Below are positions 34,152 through 44,253 of a DNA stretch of 64,000 nt, in pieces. A model generated the notes under the pieces. The model was not told the origin of the DNA. It made no database searches and saw only the letters and a program-made list of their open reading frames with translations. The DNA lies in assembly GCA_963932465.1 (NCBI GenBank), contig OZ010788.1, positions 196,232,559 through 196,296,558 of the forward strand, written 5' to 3'. The translations under genes and the position numbers were made by a program. The first letter of the stretch is position 1; every line of letters begins with the position of its first letter. The DNA comes from Maratus speciosus (lineage: Eukaryota; Arthropoda; Arachnida; Araneae; Salticidae).

Positions 34152-35200
34152 ATGGAGTGTCAAGTTCAGAAAAATGAGAATGTTCAACACCTCCACCTCT
34201 TTGCTTTTAATCAAGGTTTTAAGGCCGCAAAAGCTGCTCGCGGCATTTGTGCTGTGTATGGCGAGGGTGCCATAGCTGAAAGAACCGCACATGATTGGTA
34301 TGCCAAGTTCAAAAATGGAAACTTTGACGTCAAAGACGCACCTCGTTCTGGCCGTCCAGTTGAATTCGATGAGGAGCGATTACACCAACTTTTGGACGAA
34401 AATTCGCGTCAAACGACAAGCGAACTCGCAGAGAAAATGAAATTCTCCCACACTTCTATAGAGAAGCATCTTCACTCGATAGGAAAGGTTCAGAAGTTTG
34501 GAGCATGGGTTCCGCATACTTTAAGTGACAAAAACAAAAATCAACGAGCCACAATCTCCGCTGGTTTGCTTGCTCGTCAACGCTCAACTCATGGAAACAA
34601 GCAACGATTTCTTTACCGAATCGTTACTGGCGACGAAAAATGGTGCCTGTACATTAATATGAAGCAACGAAAGGAATGGCTTAGCCCCGGTAAATTACCA
34701 ACACCGCGTGTGAAACAAGATCTTCATCCACGTAAAACGATGTTGTGCGTATGGTGGGACTGGGAAGGGATCATCCATTACGAATTGGTTGAACGGAACC
34801 AAACAGTCAACGCGGAACTCTATGTACGACAAATGGAACGACTCAACACGGCTATTCTAGAGAAAAGACCTAATCGGCAGCATGGAGTCCTTTTGCTGCA
34901 CGACAACGCCAGCCCTCATATCGCCAATATGACCAAGGAAGCCATTTAAACGCAGAGCTGGGAAGTGCTGCTGCATCCGCCGTACTCTCCCGATTTGGCA
35001 CCAACGGATTTTCACCTCTTTAGAGCTCTATCAAATGCTATGCGCGGAGTTTCGTTCAATACTAATGCAGAATTGAGATGAATTGGTTGGATGAATTTTT
35101 AGAGTCGAAACCGAGGGATTTCTACCAACGAGGTATTGAAAATCTTGTTGAACGTTGGGAAGATGTAGTAAGCATCAAGGGAGAATACATTGTTGATTAA
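34152..35200 (+). pseudogene. mariner transposase, young pseudogene
   Basis: Starting at the ATG at 34152 (MECQVQKNENVQH), the frame is open for 265 codons to a TAA at 34947. Visible parts include a helix-turn-helix region with TAHDWYAKFKNGNFD and DAPRSGRPVEFDEE, a second HTH (QTTSELAEKMKFSHTSIEKH) and WVPHTLSDKNKNQR. The catalytic motifs TGDEKWCLY and LLHDNASPH follow. The stop replaces what is normally a Gln codon (CAA to TAA). Beyond it the frame continues with WEVLLHPPYSPDLAPTDFHL, holding the third Asp of the DD34D triad, then a frameshift near 35075 before the original stop at 35198-35200. As it stands the product would lack the third catalytic residue. Low decay suggests recent arrival. 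Confidence 0.95.
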
Positions 35201-35306
35201 TTATTTGTTACTTTTATTGAAAAATAAACTTTTAAATAATTTAAAAAAAACGGCGTAAACTTAGTTGCCAACCCAGTTGCAATTCCACAGTTGACATTCC
35301 ATTTAA

Positions 35307-35504
35307 ACCCTTTCGACTCGGGCGTCTCTTACACAAATTCTATTCGGTTTACACCACTTTTAAAAAAGTTTCCTTCAAGTACAAAATTTCAAAAATGCTG
35401 TAATTAAATAGGGCAAATTTTATTTCCCTTTATTACTGGTGCAAAAAACAAATTTTGCAAAGAACGACGATGTCCAGTCAGACTGGACATACGAATGCAA
35501 AGAG
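35307..35504. mobile_element. TTAA-flanked MITE, 198 bp, in mariner tail
   Basis: Left ACCCTTTCGACTCGG and the complement of the right end, CTCTTTGCATTCG, are imperfect inverted repeats between TTAA sites (35303-35306 and 35505-35508). The parallel mariner-tail copy at about 35586-35620 shows the unfilled site (GACATTACATTTTAATGATC), which confirms the insertion point. An inner palindrome GTCCAGTCAGACTGGAC is present at 35472-35488. Confidence 0.85.
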
Positions 35505-35727
35505 TTAATGATATGAAATTTAACTCGATAAAAAAAGATGCATTTAAAAACACGGCGGAAATTTAGTTGCCAACCCACTTGGATTTTATAGCTGACATTA
35601 CATTTTAATGATCTGAAATTTAACATAAATTAACCCCCAAAAAAAAAAAAAAAAAAAAAAACAGAATATAGATTCCGGTAGAAAAAGTGTATTAAAACAA
35701 ACTGCGGGAACTTAGTTGCCAACCCAA

Positions 35728-36278
35728 TAATTACACACCAAATATCTATACTAATTACACACCAAATATCAAGTCCCTATCTCAATTTGTTTGGCAGATG
35801 GAGCGTTTACAGACACACACACAGACAGAGGGACGGCAATTTTTTTTTCTGAAAATATGTTTTTCGGAATCTCCAATGTCTAAAACGTGTAAATCCATCA
35901 AAAAAATATTTCCGATTTTTGAAACGATTACAAGACTTAACCTATACTACGCATGATGGGTAAGTAATATACAGTAACCTCTTCCGAGTTACCCATAATT
36001 TCAGAAAGCTTTCTTTATCTTTAGAAACTCAGAAACCAATATATTTTTTTAATTTAAAGAAACATTTAGAAAAGCAAAATTTCCTTTGCTGCCACTGAGA
36101 ATATGGATAGTTTAATACTATCAGCTCTCAAGTAAACATTTTCATGTTTAATAAATAGGTTTTGCAGACAAACATGATAAATTAGCAGCATTAACATTAA
36201 CATTAAAATGAATATATTTTTGTTACTCTTGCATGTATTAATTCAATTTCGCAGCAGAAAAGGTTATAATTCGAATTA
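35728..36278. repeat. Repeat fragments between mariner and pogo-like element
   Basis: 35770-35950 holds an ACACACACAGACAG run and a GTCTAAAACGTGTAAATCC phrase, shared in inverse with 50395-50465. 35960-36115 (CCTCTTCCGAGTTACCC, CTTTATCTTTAGAAACTCAG, TTTGCTGCCACTGA) is a partial arm of the 21975-23050 foldback family. Confidence 0.6.
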
Positions 36279-37043
36279 CAGTAGAGTCTCGATTATCCGA
36301 AAAATAGTCAAAGTTTGTTCTTTACTAAATTTTAATACCCAGTCGTGGAAAAAAGTAAACACTCCCCTACTAACAATGAAACAAGTTATTGTAGAAGAAA
36401 GCTATTGGTACAAAACGATGAGAAATAAAGTCTACTTCTAAATGATGTACATAAAATTTGCTTAGAGGGGTTACATGTCAAAACGAATCCAAACTTTTCA
36501 GTAGCAATAAGTAGAGTCTGGATTAACCGAGTTAATATGGAACAAGCTCCCATCGGATAAGCAAAAAACTCTGATAAACCGGATTTACACAAATCGTCAC
36601 CAACTAAGGAGATGAAATATAAATTTTCACTTCATTCATTCATTTTTATGGTACTAGTAACATTTCTTTGAGATACATTTCTGTTACTTTTAAGTAAAAT
36701 GGGGAATGAAATCGTTTATTTGAAAAAGACCTTGATACTTTTCCGTTTGTTGAATGTCAATTTTGCTGCAGTTTTTTTCTCCAGTATTACGCTACTGCAT
36801 AGCTACCAATTTCTAAGATTTTTTTTCTTACCACTAAAACTTACCAATAAATTTTGCCTAATTCAATCGCCGAAATCTAACAGTTGTTAACGAGTAAATA
36901 TGGACTGCTCTTTCATCTTCACCTAACACCTCATTTATAATGACTGTTTGATAATAATGAAATCCGTCAGTCCATCAGAAGAAAATAGGTCGGTTAAAGC
37001 AGAAACTCGGTTAAGCGGGACTCAGATAATCGGGACTCTACTG
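36279..37043. mobile_element. pogo/Tigger-like non-autonomous element, 765 bp
   Basis: The left end CAGTAGAGTCTCGATTATCC and the complement of the right end, CAGTAGAGTCCCGATTATCT, are terminal inverted repeats flanked by TA (36277-36278 and 37044-37045). Sub-terminal repeats CGGTTAAGCGGGACTC, TGGATTAACCGAG and GATAAACCGGATT are typical of pogo-type ends. A fragment of the CAGTCGTGG family is nested at 36345-36510. Related inverted fragments lie at 61495-61785. Confidence 0.75.
36345..36510 (+). repeat. Fragment of the 1.1-kb CAGTCGTGG element family
   Basis: CCAGTCGTGGAAAAAAGTAA, CTATTGGTACAAAACGATG, AAAGTCTACTTCTAAATG and ATAAAATTTGCTTAGAGGGG match the left arm of the 30191 and 56639 copies. 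Only the arm is present. Confidence 0.8.
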
Positions 37044-37672
37044 TATAAATAGAAAATATAAATTAAAAATAAAGTTTGTAATGTATATTTTTTAAATACT
37101 CTTTTATCATTTATTAGTTTATTATTAATCATATTTTTATTAAACGTTAAAAAAACGATTTAAAAATACTGAATAGATAGTTTAAACAATGCTTTTTTTT
37201 TCCTGTTGCCATATCTTAAGAAAGAAACCGAGAAAAAATCTTATATTTCCTAATAAACTAGGTGGCTTTGCCCCTTACGAACTTTGCCCCTGAGATGGTA
37301 TTATTACCAGCAGTGATGATCTTCTGTAAGCGGGTTACCATTCATTTCCCTGCCGTACCATTCTTCATTTTGAAAAGGAGCCATTTTTCAATTCCCAAGG
37401 CCACATCCACCATTGTCGTAACAGCTGATGGCTGTTTTCGTGATTGATTAAGAAAGATGAATTACATATTTGAAAATCAACTTGTATAAAATAGTTAAGT
37501 AAAATAAACGGTCAAGTGCAAGTACTACTCGCGCACAGATACAATAATATATGTATGGTCCGTAGAATAATATATGAATTAATAAGTGTATTATTAAAAA
37601 AATACCGTTGCTAAAAGAATACTAAGACTTTGTAAAAATTATACAACGTAGGGTTGGGTATAGCTATGTATT
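37044..37672. other. AT-rich stretch with minus-strand Helitron-like terminus
   Basis: At 37255-37300 the minus strand reads AAGGGGCAAAGCCACCTAGT, similar to the hairpin-plus-CTAGT motif at 1-76 and 1088-1170. Otherwise nothing was recognised. Confidence 0.35.
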
Positions 37673-38106
37673 ATACAGGGTGCAAAGGAAAGTCCCTTTA
37701 ACCTGAAAATACTTGCGAACGGAGAGAGCTACAGCCTGCAGCTATACAAGTGAGGTAACGGGGCAGTAAAGTGACTACGCTCGACTTAATGCAAACGACA
37801 GCAGCAATAGTGGCGATATTTGGAAGATAGCCATTGCAAATCGAAAACGAAAAGAGGTAGAGCAAATTTTCCAATTAGAAAGTTTTAGAGCATCAATTAA
37901 TTAGTACAAAACGACATTTGGCTCGCGCGGATAAGATAAATCGTCGCCTGCATACCGAAAAATGTCCGAAATCGATGAGCGATGATTCTACTTTGCCTAT
38001 TCACATTTCGGAAATGTAGCAATGCACAATTGCAGATTGTGACGTTGTACTGTGCTGTAATGTCTGGAAAGATTTAATTTCGAATGTATTTAAAATTTTA
38101 GAATAA

Positions 38107-38308
38107 CCCTTTCAGGGCCAAAAGAATTTTGTTCGTAAACTGATGAAATAATTGACTAACACCAGAATAGTCAAACGAATTTCTCAGAAAATAAAAACCC
38201 GCTAATTTGCACTTTCATTACAAAACCAAAATTTTATTAAAATATTCTTGGTGCCATTTGTCAGTTTTGGAAGGTGGCTAGACCGTCTAGCCACCGCCCT
38301 TGAAAGGG
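38107..38308 (-). mobile_element. TTAA-type MITE, 202 bp (family A, copy 2)
   Basis: CCCTTTCAGGGC (left) and GCCCTTGAAAGGG (right) are inverted repeats. The right flank is TTAA (38309-38312) and the left is ATAA, one base decayed. Length and internal sequence match the copy at 26217-26418 in the opposite orientation. The GGTGGCTAGACCGTCTAGCC palindrome occupies the place of the GGTGGTC palindrome there. Confidence 0.85.
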
Positions 38309-38319
38309 TTAAATCTATG

Positions 38320-38442
38320 TCGTCGTATTGAAGAGGTTTGCAATAGACGTTCCATGCTGAGAAATGTGCATGCAGAATTACTCTCACGAATACAAGCGTG
38401 TATCGTGAGCAATGGCAAACTTTTCGAACATACTGAATATTA
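38320..38442 (+). pseudogene. Mariner-like transposase C-terminal remnant
   Basis: One frame reads CRRIEEVCNRRSMLRNVHAE and then LLSRIQACIVSNGKLFEHTE before a stop. The pattern of a repeated RI, NV-E-RI-CI and G-FEH near the stop is the usual C-terminal end of many mariner-like transposases (known pattern, recalled). The preceding coding part (37920-38100) is decayed and separated by the nested 202-bp MITE. It lies inside the CAGGGTGCAAAGG-ended element, which it once presumably mobilised. Not functional. Confidence 0.65.
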
Positions 38443-38892
38443 ACTTTTTATCACTGTGGGACAATTTGTCCTTTTTTGTGTTTGTGTGATGTTATCAAAA
38501 TGTATTGAGATAAGTACGTATTTATAGCATAAAATGTGGGTATTTCTTCATGCTTCTGACTATTCCATTCAAACGTTTACACAAAATGGAGTGCATAGAT
38601 TTTGGACATTTTTGGGTAAACAGACGAAGATTTACCTTATCCATGTAAACCAAATGTCGTATTCTATTAATTAATTGATGCTCGAAAATTTTCTAACTGG
38701 AAATTTTGCTCTATCTCTTTTCGTTTTCGATTTGCAGTGGCAATATTCCAAAATTCACCACTAGGTGGCGCTGCAGTCGCTTTCATTAAATCGGGAGTAG
38801 TCGCTTTACTATACCGTTACCTCACTTGCATAGCTGTAGCTCTCTCCGTTCACAATTATTTTTAGGTTAAAGGGACTTTCCTTTGCACCCTG

Positions 38893-39890
38893 TATACTAG
38901 AAAAGTATAAATGGATATACCATGAAAGTTCAAATATATATGGAACCTAAAAAATAAGAAATATAGCTATTCTGTATATTTGTTATTCCATATAGATTCG
39001 TTTATTACTTTTATACTGCTACTGGGCATTGCATTACATAAATATATCCTTAAAGTTTGTTATCTAGGCTTTAAAAGCCGATGGAGCATAGAGTACGCCG
39101 CCCCTGTCATCCAAACCGTACGTGTCTTTAAGGGTTAATGTCTCGGCTAATTAACGACGATTTTTCGGAAATTCATGATTAACAATGCTTTTATACGTAC
39201 TTCTGCTACGATAGGTACCTCCAGCGCTGCTCAACACTTTTGTTGAAGCCCGTAAATCGAAATTTGAGTGTAACGGAAAAATGCGATTTTCTCAAAAACT
39301 GTTTGACTTAGGGTAATCGCTGTAATTTTCCTGCAAGGTTTAAATTAATGTCTACTACTTCTAATTTTCTCATAATTATAGTTTCAATAGATTCGGAATT
39401 AGATGGGGGTGAACTTATTTTTGCACTACATTTTCCATCATAACTTTGAAAATATAATACCTAAAATTAAATGAAATATATTTTTGATTTCAGCGTTACG
39501 TAACCTTTCACACGATATATAAAGAAAAAATTTTTTTCAAGTAACTTAATTAGCCCCTCTACATTTCTTCTAAATATATTTATGAATATTTATTAACCTG
39601 TAAATATGTGGGTCAATAGTCTTTATTACTTCCCCCAATTTGACCTTTCCACGTTGCATAGTTTACGAGTAAAAGGGCTGTTAAAGACAGACAGACAGAC
39701 ACAGGAGTGATCTTATAATGGTTCCGTTTTTACTTTTTAAGTACGGGACCCTAAAAAGGCGCTGCCTTATGGACTTTTATAACGTTTAGAAGAAAAGTTT
39801 TCTTCTAGATGCTATAAGTAATTCATTTTAAATATGACATTTTAAATATATCGTTTTAAATATGTACACTCAAAAATTGGGAGGAATGAA
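38893..39890. other. AT-rich stretch with a dispersed-repeat tail
   Basis: At 39690-39760 the run AGACAGACAGACACAGG is followed by AATGGTTCCGTTTTTACTTT and GTACGGGACCCTAAAA. That combination is common at 3' ends of dispersed arthropod repeats; the family is not assigned. The rest shows nothing recognisable. Confidence 0.45.
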
Positions 39891-39895
39891 AAGTT

Positions 39896-40047
39896 CACTC
39901 TTTGAAAGAGTGACAGGCATTTTCACTCTTTTTGGAGTGCATTTTGTAAAAATACACTCCTTAAAGAGTGGAATTTTCCACTCTCTAGAAAGGAGTGAAA
40001 TCTCTTACTCCGTTATCGAGAGTGAAGTAGTCACTCCTGAAAGAGTG
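39896..40047. promoter_or_regulatory. Ladder of six CACTC/GAGTG mini-hairpins
   Basis: Six short inverted repeats follow one another: CACTCTTTGAAAGAGTG (39896), CACTCTTTTTGGAGTG (39924), CACTCCTTAAAGAGTG (39955), CACTCTCTAGAAAGGAGTG (39979), ACTCCGTTATCGAGAGT (40007) and CACTCCTGAAAGAGTG (40032). Start-to-start spacings are 28, 31, 24, 28 and 25 bp. The ladder ends 24 bp before a CCAAT box. It may be a cluster of binding sites, or the subterminal repeat cluster of an unrecognised transposon. Function is unknown. Confidence 0.6.
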
Positions 40048-40067
40048 ACTTATGTATGCATTGCTTA

Positions 40068-40182
40068 TTAACCAATCAGAGCAGCAAGGCGACAACGTCC
40101 TTGTAAGATAAGAAAAATGATCACTTTTTCGCCCGCCATCTTAGGATTAACAGATTAGGATATCATTAACACATAAGGTAAG
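40068..40182 (+). promoter_or_regulatory. Candidate promoter and non-coding first exon, plus strand
   Basis: AACCAATCAGAGCAGC (about 40069-40084) is a strong NF-Y/CCAAT match. About 50 bp downstream, CGCCCGCCATCTTAGG (about 40130-40145) resembles the YY1-type initiator found at TATA-less transcription starts. It is followed within about 40 bp by the near-ideal donor ATAAG|GTAAGTC (GT at 40180-40181). The order CCAAT, YY1/Inr, short exon, donor is what a housekeeping gene start looks like. Consensus knowledge is used here and no transcript evidence is available. Confidence 0.4.
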
Positions 40183-40216
40183 TCTTATTTAATTTTAACC
40201 ATTTATTCGTGTAGAT

Positions 40217-40270
40217 ATGCCTGATTATGAGCTAAATAGTTGTATGTTGTATAGAAAAAGATTGATTGAG
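40217..40270 (+). CDS. Candidate short coding exon (MPDYELNSCMLYRKRLIE)
   Basis: After an acceptor-like TTTATTCGTGTAG, an ATG at 40217 opens 18 codons, MPDYELNSCMLYRKRLIE. It then meets a possible donor GAG|GTGTGT; a second possible GT lies two bases on. It lies just 3' of the candidate first exon, so it would be the start-codon exon of the same gene. The protein is not recognised, the exon is very short, and the polypyrimidine tract is weak. This is inference from splice-signal order only. Confidence 0.2.
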
Positions 40271-40349
40271 GTGTGTTATCCTGATTTCTATTCCTAGAAA
40301 ATTGATTTCCTAGACAAGTGATTGTCTTATACTTCTTCATGTAGCAGTT

Positions 40350-40640
40350 TGAAATTAGGGATCTGCACGAACCGGCCCGCGGCTCGATTTTCATTCACGG
40401 CACTCGGTCCGGTCCGGTCCTGGTCTCCACTCCTTTCGGACCGGGACCAGGCCATACTTTTTTCGGAAGGCTCGAGCCGGACCGGGCCTAACTCATTTAT
40501 TTCTGTACAGAGCCAGGACTGGCTTCATTCCTAGTCTTCACGGCTCAAAATTTTCAGTCTTAGTTTTGACCCAGCCTGTATGAAAATCATTGTCTCAGCG
40601 TGACCTGGTCCTTTCAAAAGTCAGTTAAATTAGACCTGGA
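40350..40640. repeat. GC-rich GGTCC/CCGG repeat block
   Basis: From TAGGGATCTGCACGAACCGG onward the sequence is dominated by CGGTCC and GGACC motifs in both orientations (CGGTCCGGTCCGGTCC; GGACCGGGACCAGG; AGCCGGACCGGGCC). It is abruptly GC-rich relative to its flanks. The TAGGG start would suit a hAT-type end, but no partner end was found. Probably a dispersed repeat. Confidence 0.5.
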
Positions 40641-41574
40641 CCAAAAATTTTTGCAAACAATGCATACATTTTTTAATCGCCATTATCCTATACTTAAACA
40701 TTAAAATTTATTCTTTTTAAAGAAAAGTAGATTTTTGCGCTTATTAAAAATAGCTAAATTAAAATATAGAAAACGTGTGAAAAGGAACCTGCCTATGGCG
40801 GTACCATGTTTTAAACTGAAAAACGTGTTGATCCATGCAAAAATAATACACTAATACGTAAGAAAAGAATATATCATACATTTGTACTTGCTAAGAAGGG
40901 AACTTGTCTATAACGCATTTTTTTTTTCTATTCAATTTCGTCTTAGAAGATTTTACTGTATAACATTTTTCAGATTTTTAGCACTTCAATACATGGAATA
41001 TGGTTTAACAATAATATTAAGGATAACTGAAACATTTATTTACATACAAGAAATAGAGATTCATGAAAAAATATATATCGCAGCCTGATGCATTTCTATA
41101 AACATGAAGATTATAAACATAAAAAAAAAAGGGTTACGATAAATATTTTTGGCCTGAACTACTCGTACGAGACAAATTTTTAACCAAATCGACGTAAAAA
41201 TCAATGCTTTGTAAGAGCATGTTTTGGATTCTAAGAGCACTTTTTTGATTTTTAAAGTCACTTTTAATATTTAAAACTCAGATATCTTTTTTCAAAACAA
41301 CATTGAGTAAGATTTTACTATGTAAGCAAATTTTTTAATGCAAAACAGAAACAAATGCGCTTTTTTTAATGGAGAGGCAAGAAGGGTGCTAATTCTTTGG
41401 ATGAGGGGCAAGAGGGATGCTATTTTGTAGATCAAAGGGCAGATTAGGTGCAATACCCTCCTGAAACTGCCTGGGGAAAACTCTGCTGTGGTAATTGTGT
41501 ATCATATATCTTTTTACATGTTTTTAACTTTATCAGTGTCTTTTATTACAAACTTTCCTACTCTCATTTTTCAG
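40641..41574. other. AT-rich stretch, possible intron
   Basis: No repeat or coding feature was recognised. It would be intronic if the flanking exon candidates belong to one gene. Confidence 0.3.
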
Positions 41575-41653
41575 AATTTTTGCCGATATTAATCCGAATA
41601 AAGGTAGCAAAGCACCTATGGTGAAAGGAAAAAGAAATAATATGGTTGCCTAG
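41575..41653 (+). CDS. Candidate terminal coding exon ending KGKRNNMVA
   Basis: A good acceptor (CTTTCCTACTCTCATTTTTCAG, with AG at 41573-41574) precedes an open stretch of 25 codons, IFADINPNKGSKAPMVKGKR then NNMVA, ending in TAG (41651-41653). The peptide is lysine/glycine-rich and not low-complexity, unlike random AT-rich frames here. Reading it needs one base from the previous exon. The sequence after the stop (AT-rich, no frame) could be 3' UTR. Together with the promoter-like signals at 40.07-40.18 kb it suggests a small multi-exon host gene. I do not recognise the family. Cut-off chance frames of this size are possible. Confidence 0.35.
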
Positions 41654-41931
41654 CCAATTATAAATCTTGTGAATGAACTTAAAGACTTTGAATGTCATTT
41701 TGATTTGTGATGCAACAGTCAACAAAGTTTTTGTTTTATTTAGTATTTTCTTTACTGCTGATTTTATATTTATTTCATATTTTCAATGTAATTTGGTCTC
41801 ACCAGGGTAATTATGATTATGATCTTATTTCTCACAAATGGCATTGTTAAGAAGTAAGGAAGTAAAGAAATTACTGTGAATTTATCAGGATATTTGTCAT
41901 CTTGTACGATGATACAAGAAATCTAAATTTT

Positions 41932-42082
41932 AGGTAGCTTTCTTTACAAAAAGCTACCTATTGCAGCCGTTCGGAGGAAAGCGATTTCAAAAAATTTTGG
42001 TATATTTTCATCGATCATGACCCCCAGACCCCGAAACCACCCTCCGTTCAAAATTGATATATATATATATATATATATATAT

Positions 42083-42126
<44 letters not shown>

Positions 42127-44217
42127 GACCTATGTCACACTGTAACTCTCGTATTTATGAACCGATTTGGCTGTAATTCGGTGTGTACATAGTACATACC
42201 AATGTCTCGACCGAGTTCGGAGGCCAGCTTCATCCGCCATTTTGTTTCAAAATGGCGGCCATTTAAAAAATTTAAAAAAAATTAAAATTTGAAATGTGGT
42301 ACCAAAAAATTGAAAATGGAAAAATATTTTTTTCTTATGTATTTGACTTTTATACAAAGACTCCGTAGCAGTTTTTGTTTCGTCTATATCTTAAAAAATG
42401 GCTGAGTTATAGCATTTTGAATTTCTAGCGAAGCTAACATTTTGAAACGTCCTGAATTTTGTCACGCGATAAAAGGCATATTTATGAACCGATTTGGGTG
42501 TAACTTCGTTTATACATAGTACAGACCAATGTCTCGAACGAGTTCGTTGGCCAGCTTCATCCGCTATCTCGTTTAAAAATGGCGGCCATTTAAAATTTTA
42601 AGAAAAATTTAAATTTGAAATGTGGTAGCAAAAAATTGAAAATTGAAAAAATATTTTTTTCTTATATGTTTGACCTTGATGAAAAGATTCGGGAGCAGTT
42701 TTTGTTTCGTCTATATCTTAAAAAATGGCTGAGTTATAGCATTTTGAATTTCTAGCGTGGCTGACATTTTGAAACGTCCTGATTTTTGCCACGTGATAAC
42801 AGACGTATTTATGAACCGATTTGGATGTACCTTGGTGTGTACGTAGTACATACAAATAACTCAACCGAGTTCGTTGACCAACTTCATTCGCCGCATCTTG
42901 TTTCAAAATGGTGGCCATTTAAAAAAATTTAAAAAAAATTAAATTTGAAATGAGATACCAAAAAATTGGAAAATGAAAAAGATTTTTTTTGTATGTGTTT
43001 GACCTTAATACAAAAATTCCGGAACAGGTTTTGTTTCGTCTACATCTAAAAAAATGGCTGAGTTATAACATTTTGAATTTCTATAGTGGCTGACATTTTA
43101 AAACGACCTGATTTTTGTCACGCGATAACAGGCGTATTTATGAACCGATTTGAATGTAACTTGGTCTGTACATAGTACATACCAATGTCTCGACCGAGTT
43201 CGTTGGCCAGCTTCATTCGCCATCTTGTTTCAAAAGGGTTGCCATTTTTTAAAAAAAATGTAATTTAAAATTTAAAATGAGGTATTAAAAAATTGGAAAA
43301 TGAAAAAGATTTTTTTATGTGTTTGGCCTTGATACAAAGATTCTGGAGCAGTTTTTGTTTCTGAAAATTTGTTCTTTTGTTTATATCTTAAAAAGTGGTT
43401 GAATTATAGCACTTTGAATATCTATCATGGCTAACACTTTGAAACGATCTTGTATTTGTCACGCGATACCACACGTATTCGCCTATTTCGATGGAAGAAG
43501 GCATGTGGATAGTATGCATCAATATCTCGACCAAGTTCGCTGGCCAGCTTCATCAGCCATCTTGTTTCAAAATGGCGGCCATTAAATTAAAAAAAATTAT
43601 ATTTAAAGTGAGGTGCAAAAAAATTAGAAATTGAAAAAGGTTTCTTTCTTAAGTATTTGACCTTGATATAAGGATTCAGGAGCATTTTTTGTTTGTCTTT
43701 ATCTTAAAAAATGGCTCAGATATAGCAGTTTCAATTTCTAAAGTGGGTGACATTTTGAAAAATCTGATTTTTTGCCTGCGACAGCACTCGTATATATCAA
43801 CCGATTCCGATATGAGTGGGCATGTGCACAGCAATTACTAAGGTCTCGACCAAGTTCACTGGTTAGCCTCATCTACCATGTTGTCTTAAAATGGCAGGCA
43901 CTTTAAGAAATCGCCGAATTTGGCAGCCAAATATAAGTGACTTTAAATAAAAGCAGCTTGGATAAAGCTGACTAATTTCGCGAAATTCTCATTCATAATG
44001 ATTTAGTATTGATAAAAATTAGTATTGAATCTCCTACATTCGGTTTCCACTTAATTGAGCTTCGTGTGTTTGAATAATATAAGTTGGCTTTTTAGGTAGC
44101 TTTCTTTACAAAAAAGCTACCTATTGCAGCCGTTCGGAGGAAAGCGATTTCAAAAAATTTTGGTATATTTTCATCGATCATGACCCCCAGACCCCGAAAC
44201 CACCCTCCGTTCAAAAT

Positions 44218-44253
<36 letters not shown>

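Larger units (their letters stand above)
34040..35727 (+). mobile_element. mariner transposon with extra right-end copies
   Basis: The left end TTGGGTTGGCAACTAAGTTC (34040) follows TA. Right-end sequences occur three times: near 35253-35273 (CTTAGTTGCCAACCCA), 35552-35578 and 35694-35727 (ending CCAACCCAA|TA). The outermost right end matches the left end over about 65 bp, including the CTACCGGAAT inner sequence. The first has the diverged GCCGT variant expected of the natural right end of a 1.23-kb mariner. The 35275-35727 tail is therefore an added or rearranged mariner end carrying a TTAA MITE. Confidence 0.85.
37676..38892 (+). mobile_element. Mariner-like long-TIR transposon relic, 1217 bp
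   Basis: Both ends read CAGGGTGCAAAGGAAAGTCC inward and are flanked by TA (37674-37675 and 38893-38894). The inverted arms run about 250 bp (GAACGGAGAGAGCTACAG; CAAGTGAGGTAACGG; ATCGAAAACGAAAAGAG-type sequence). A transposase C-terminal remnant and a TTAA MITE lie inside. Confidence 0.88.

Noticed and set aside
34045..34292. Frames overlapping the mariner 5' part on both strands
   Set aside because: They are shadows of the transposase coding sequence in other frames.
42718..42918. Minus-strand frame in the 327-bp monomers with a relative at 44866-45048
   Set aside because: Similarity follows from the tandem repeat itself. The frame is broken in the other monomers, so it is not a conserved protein.
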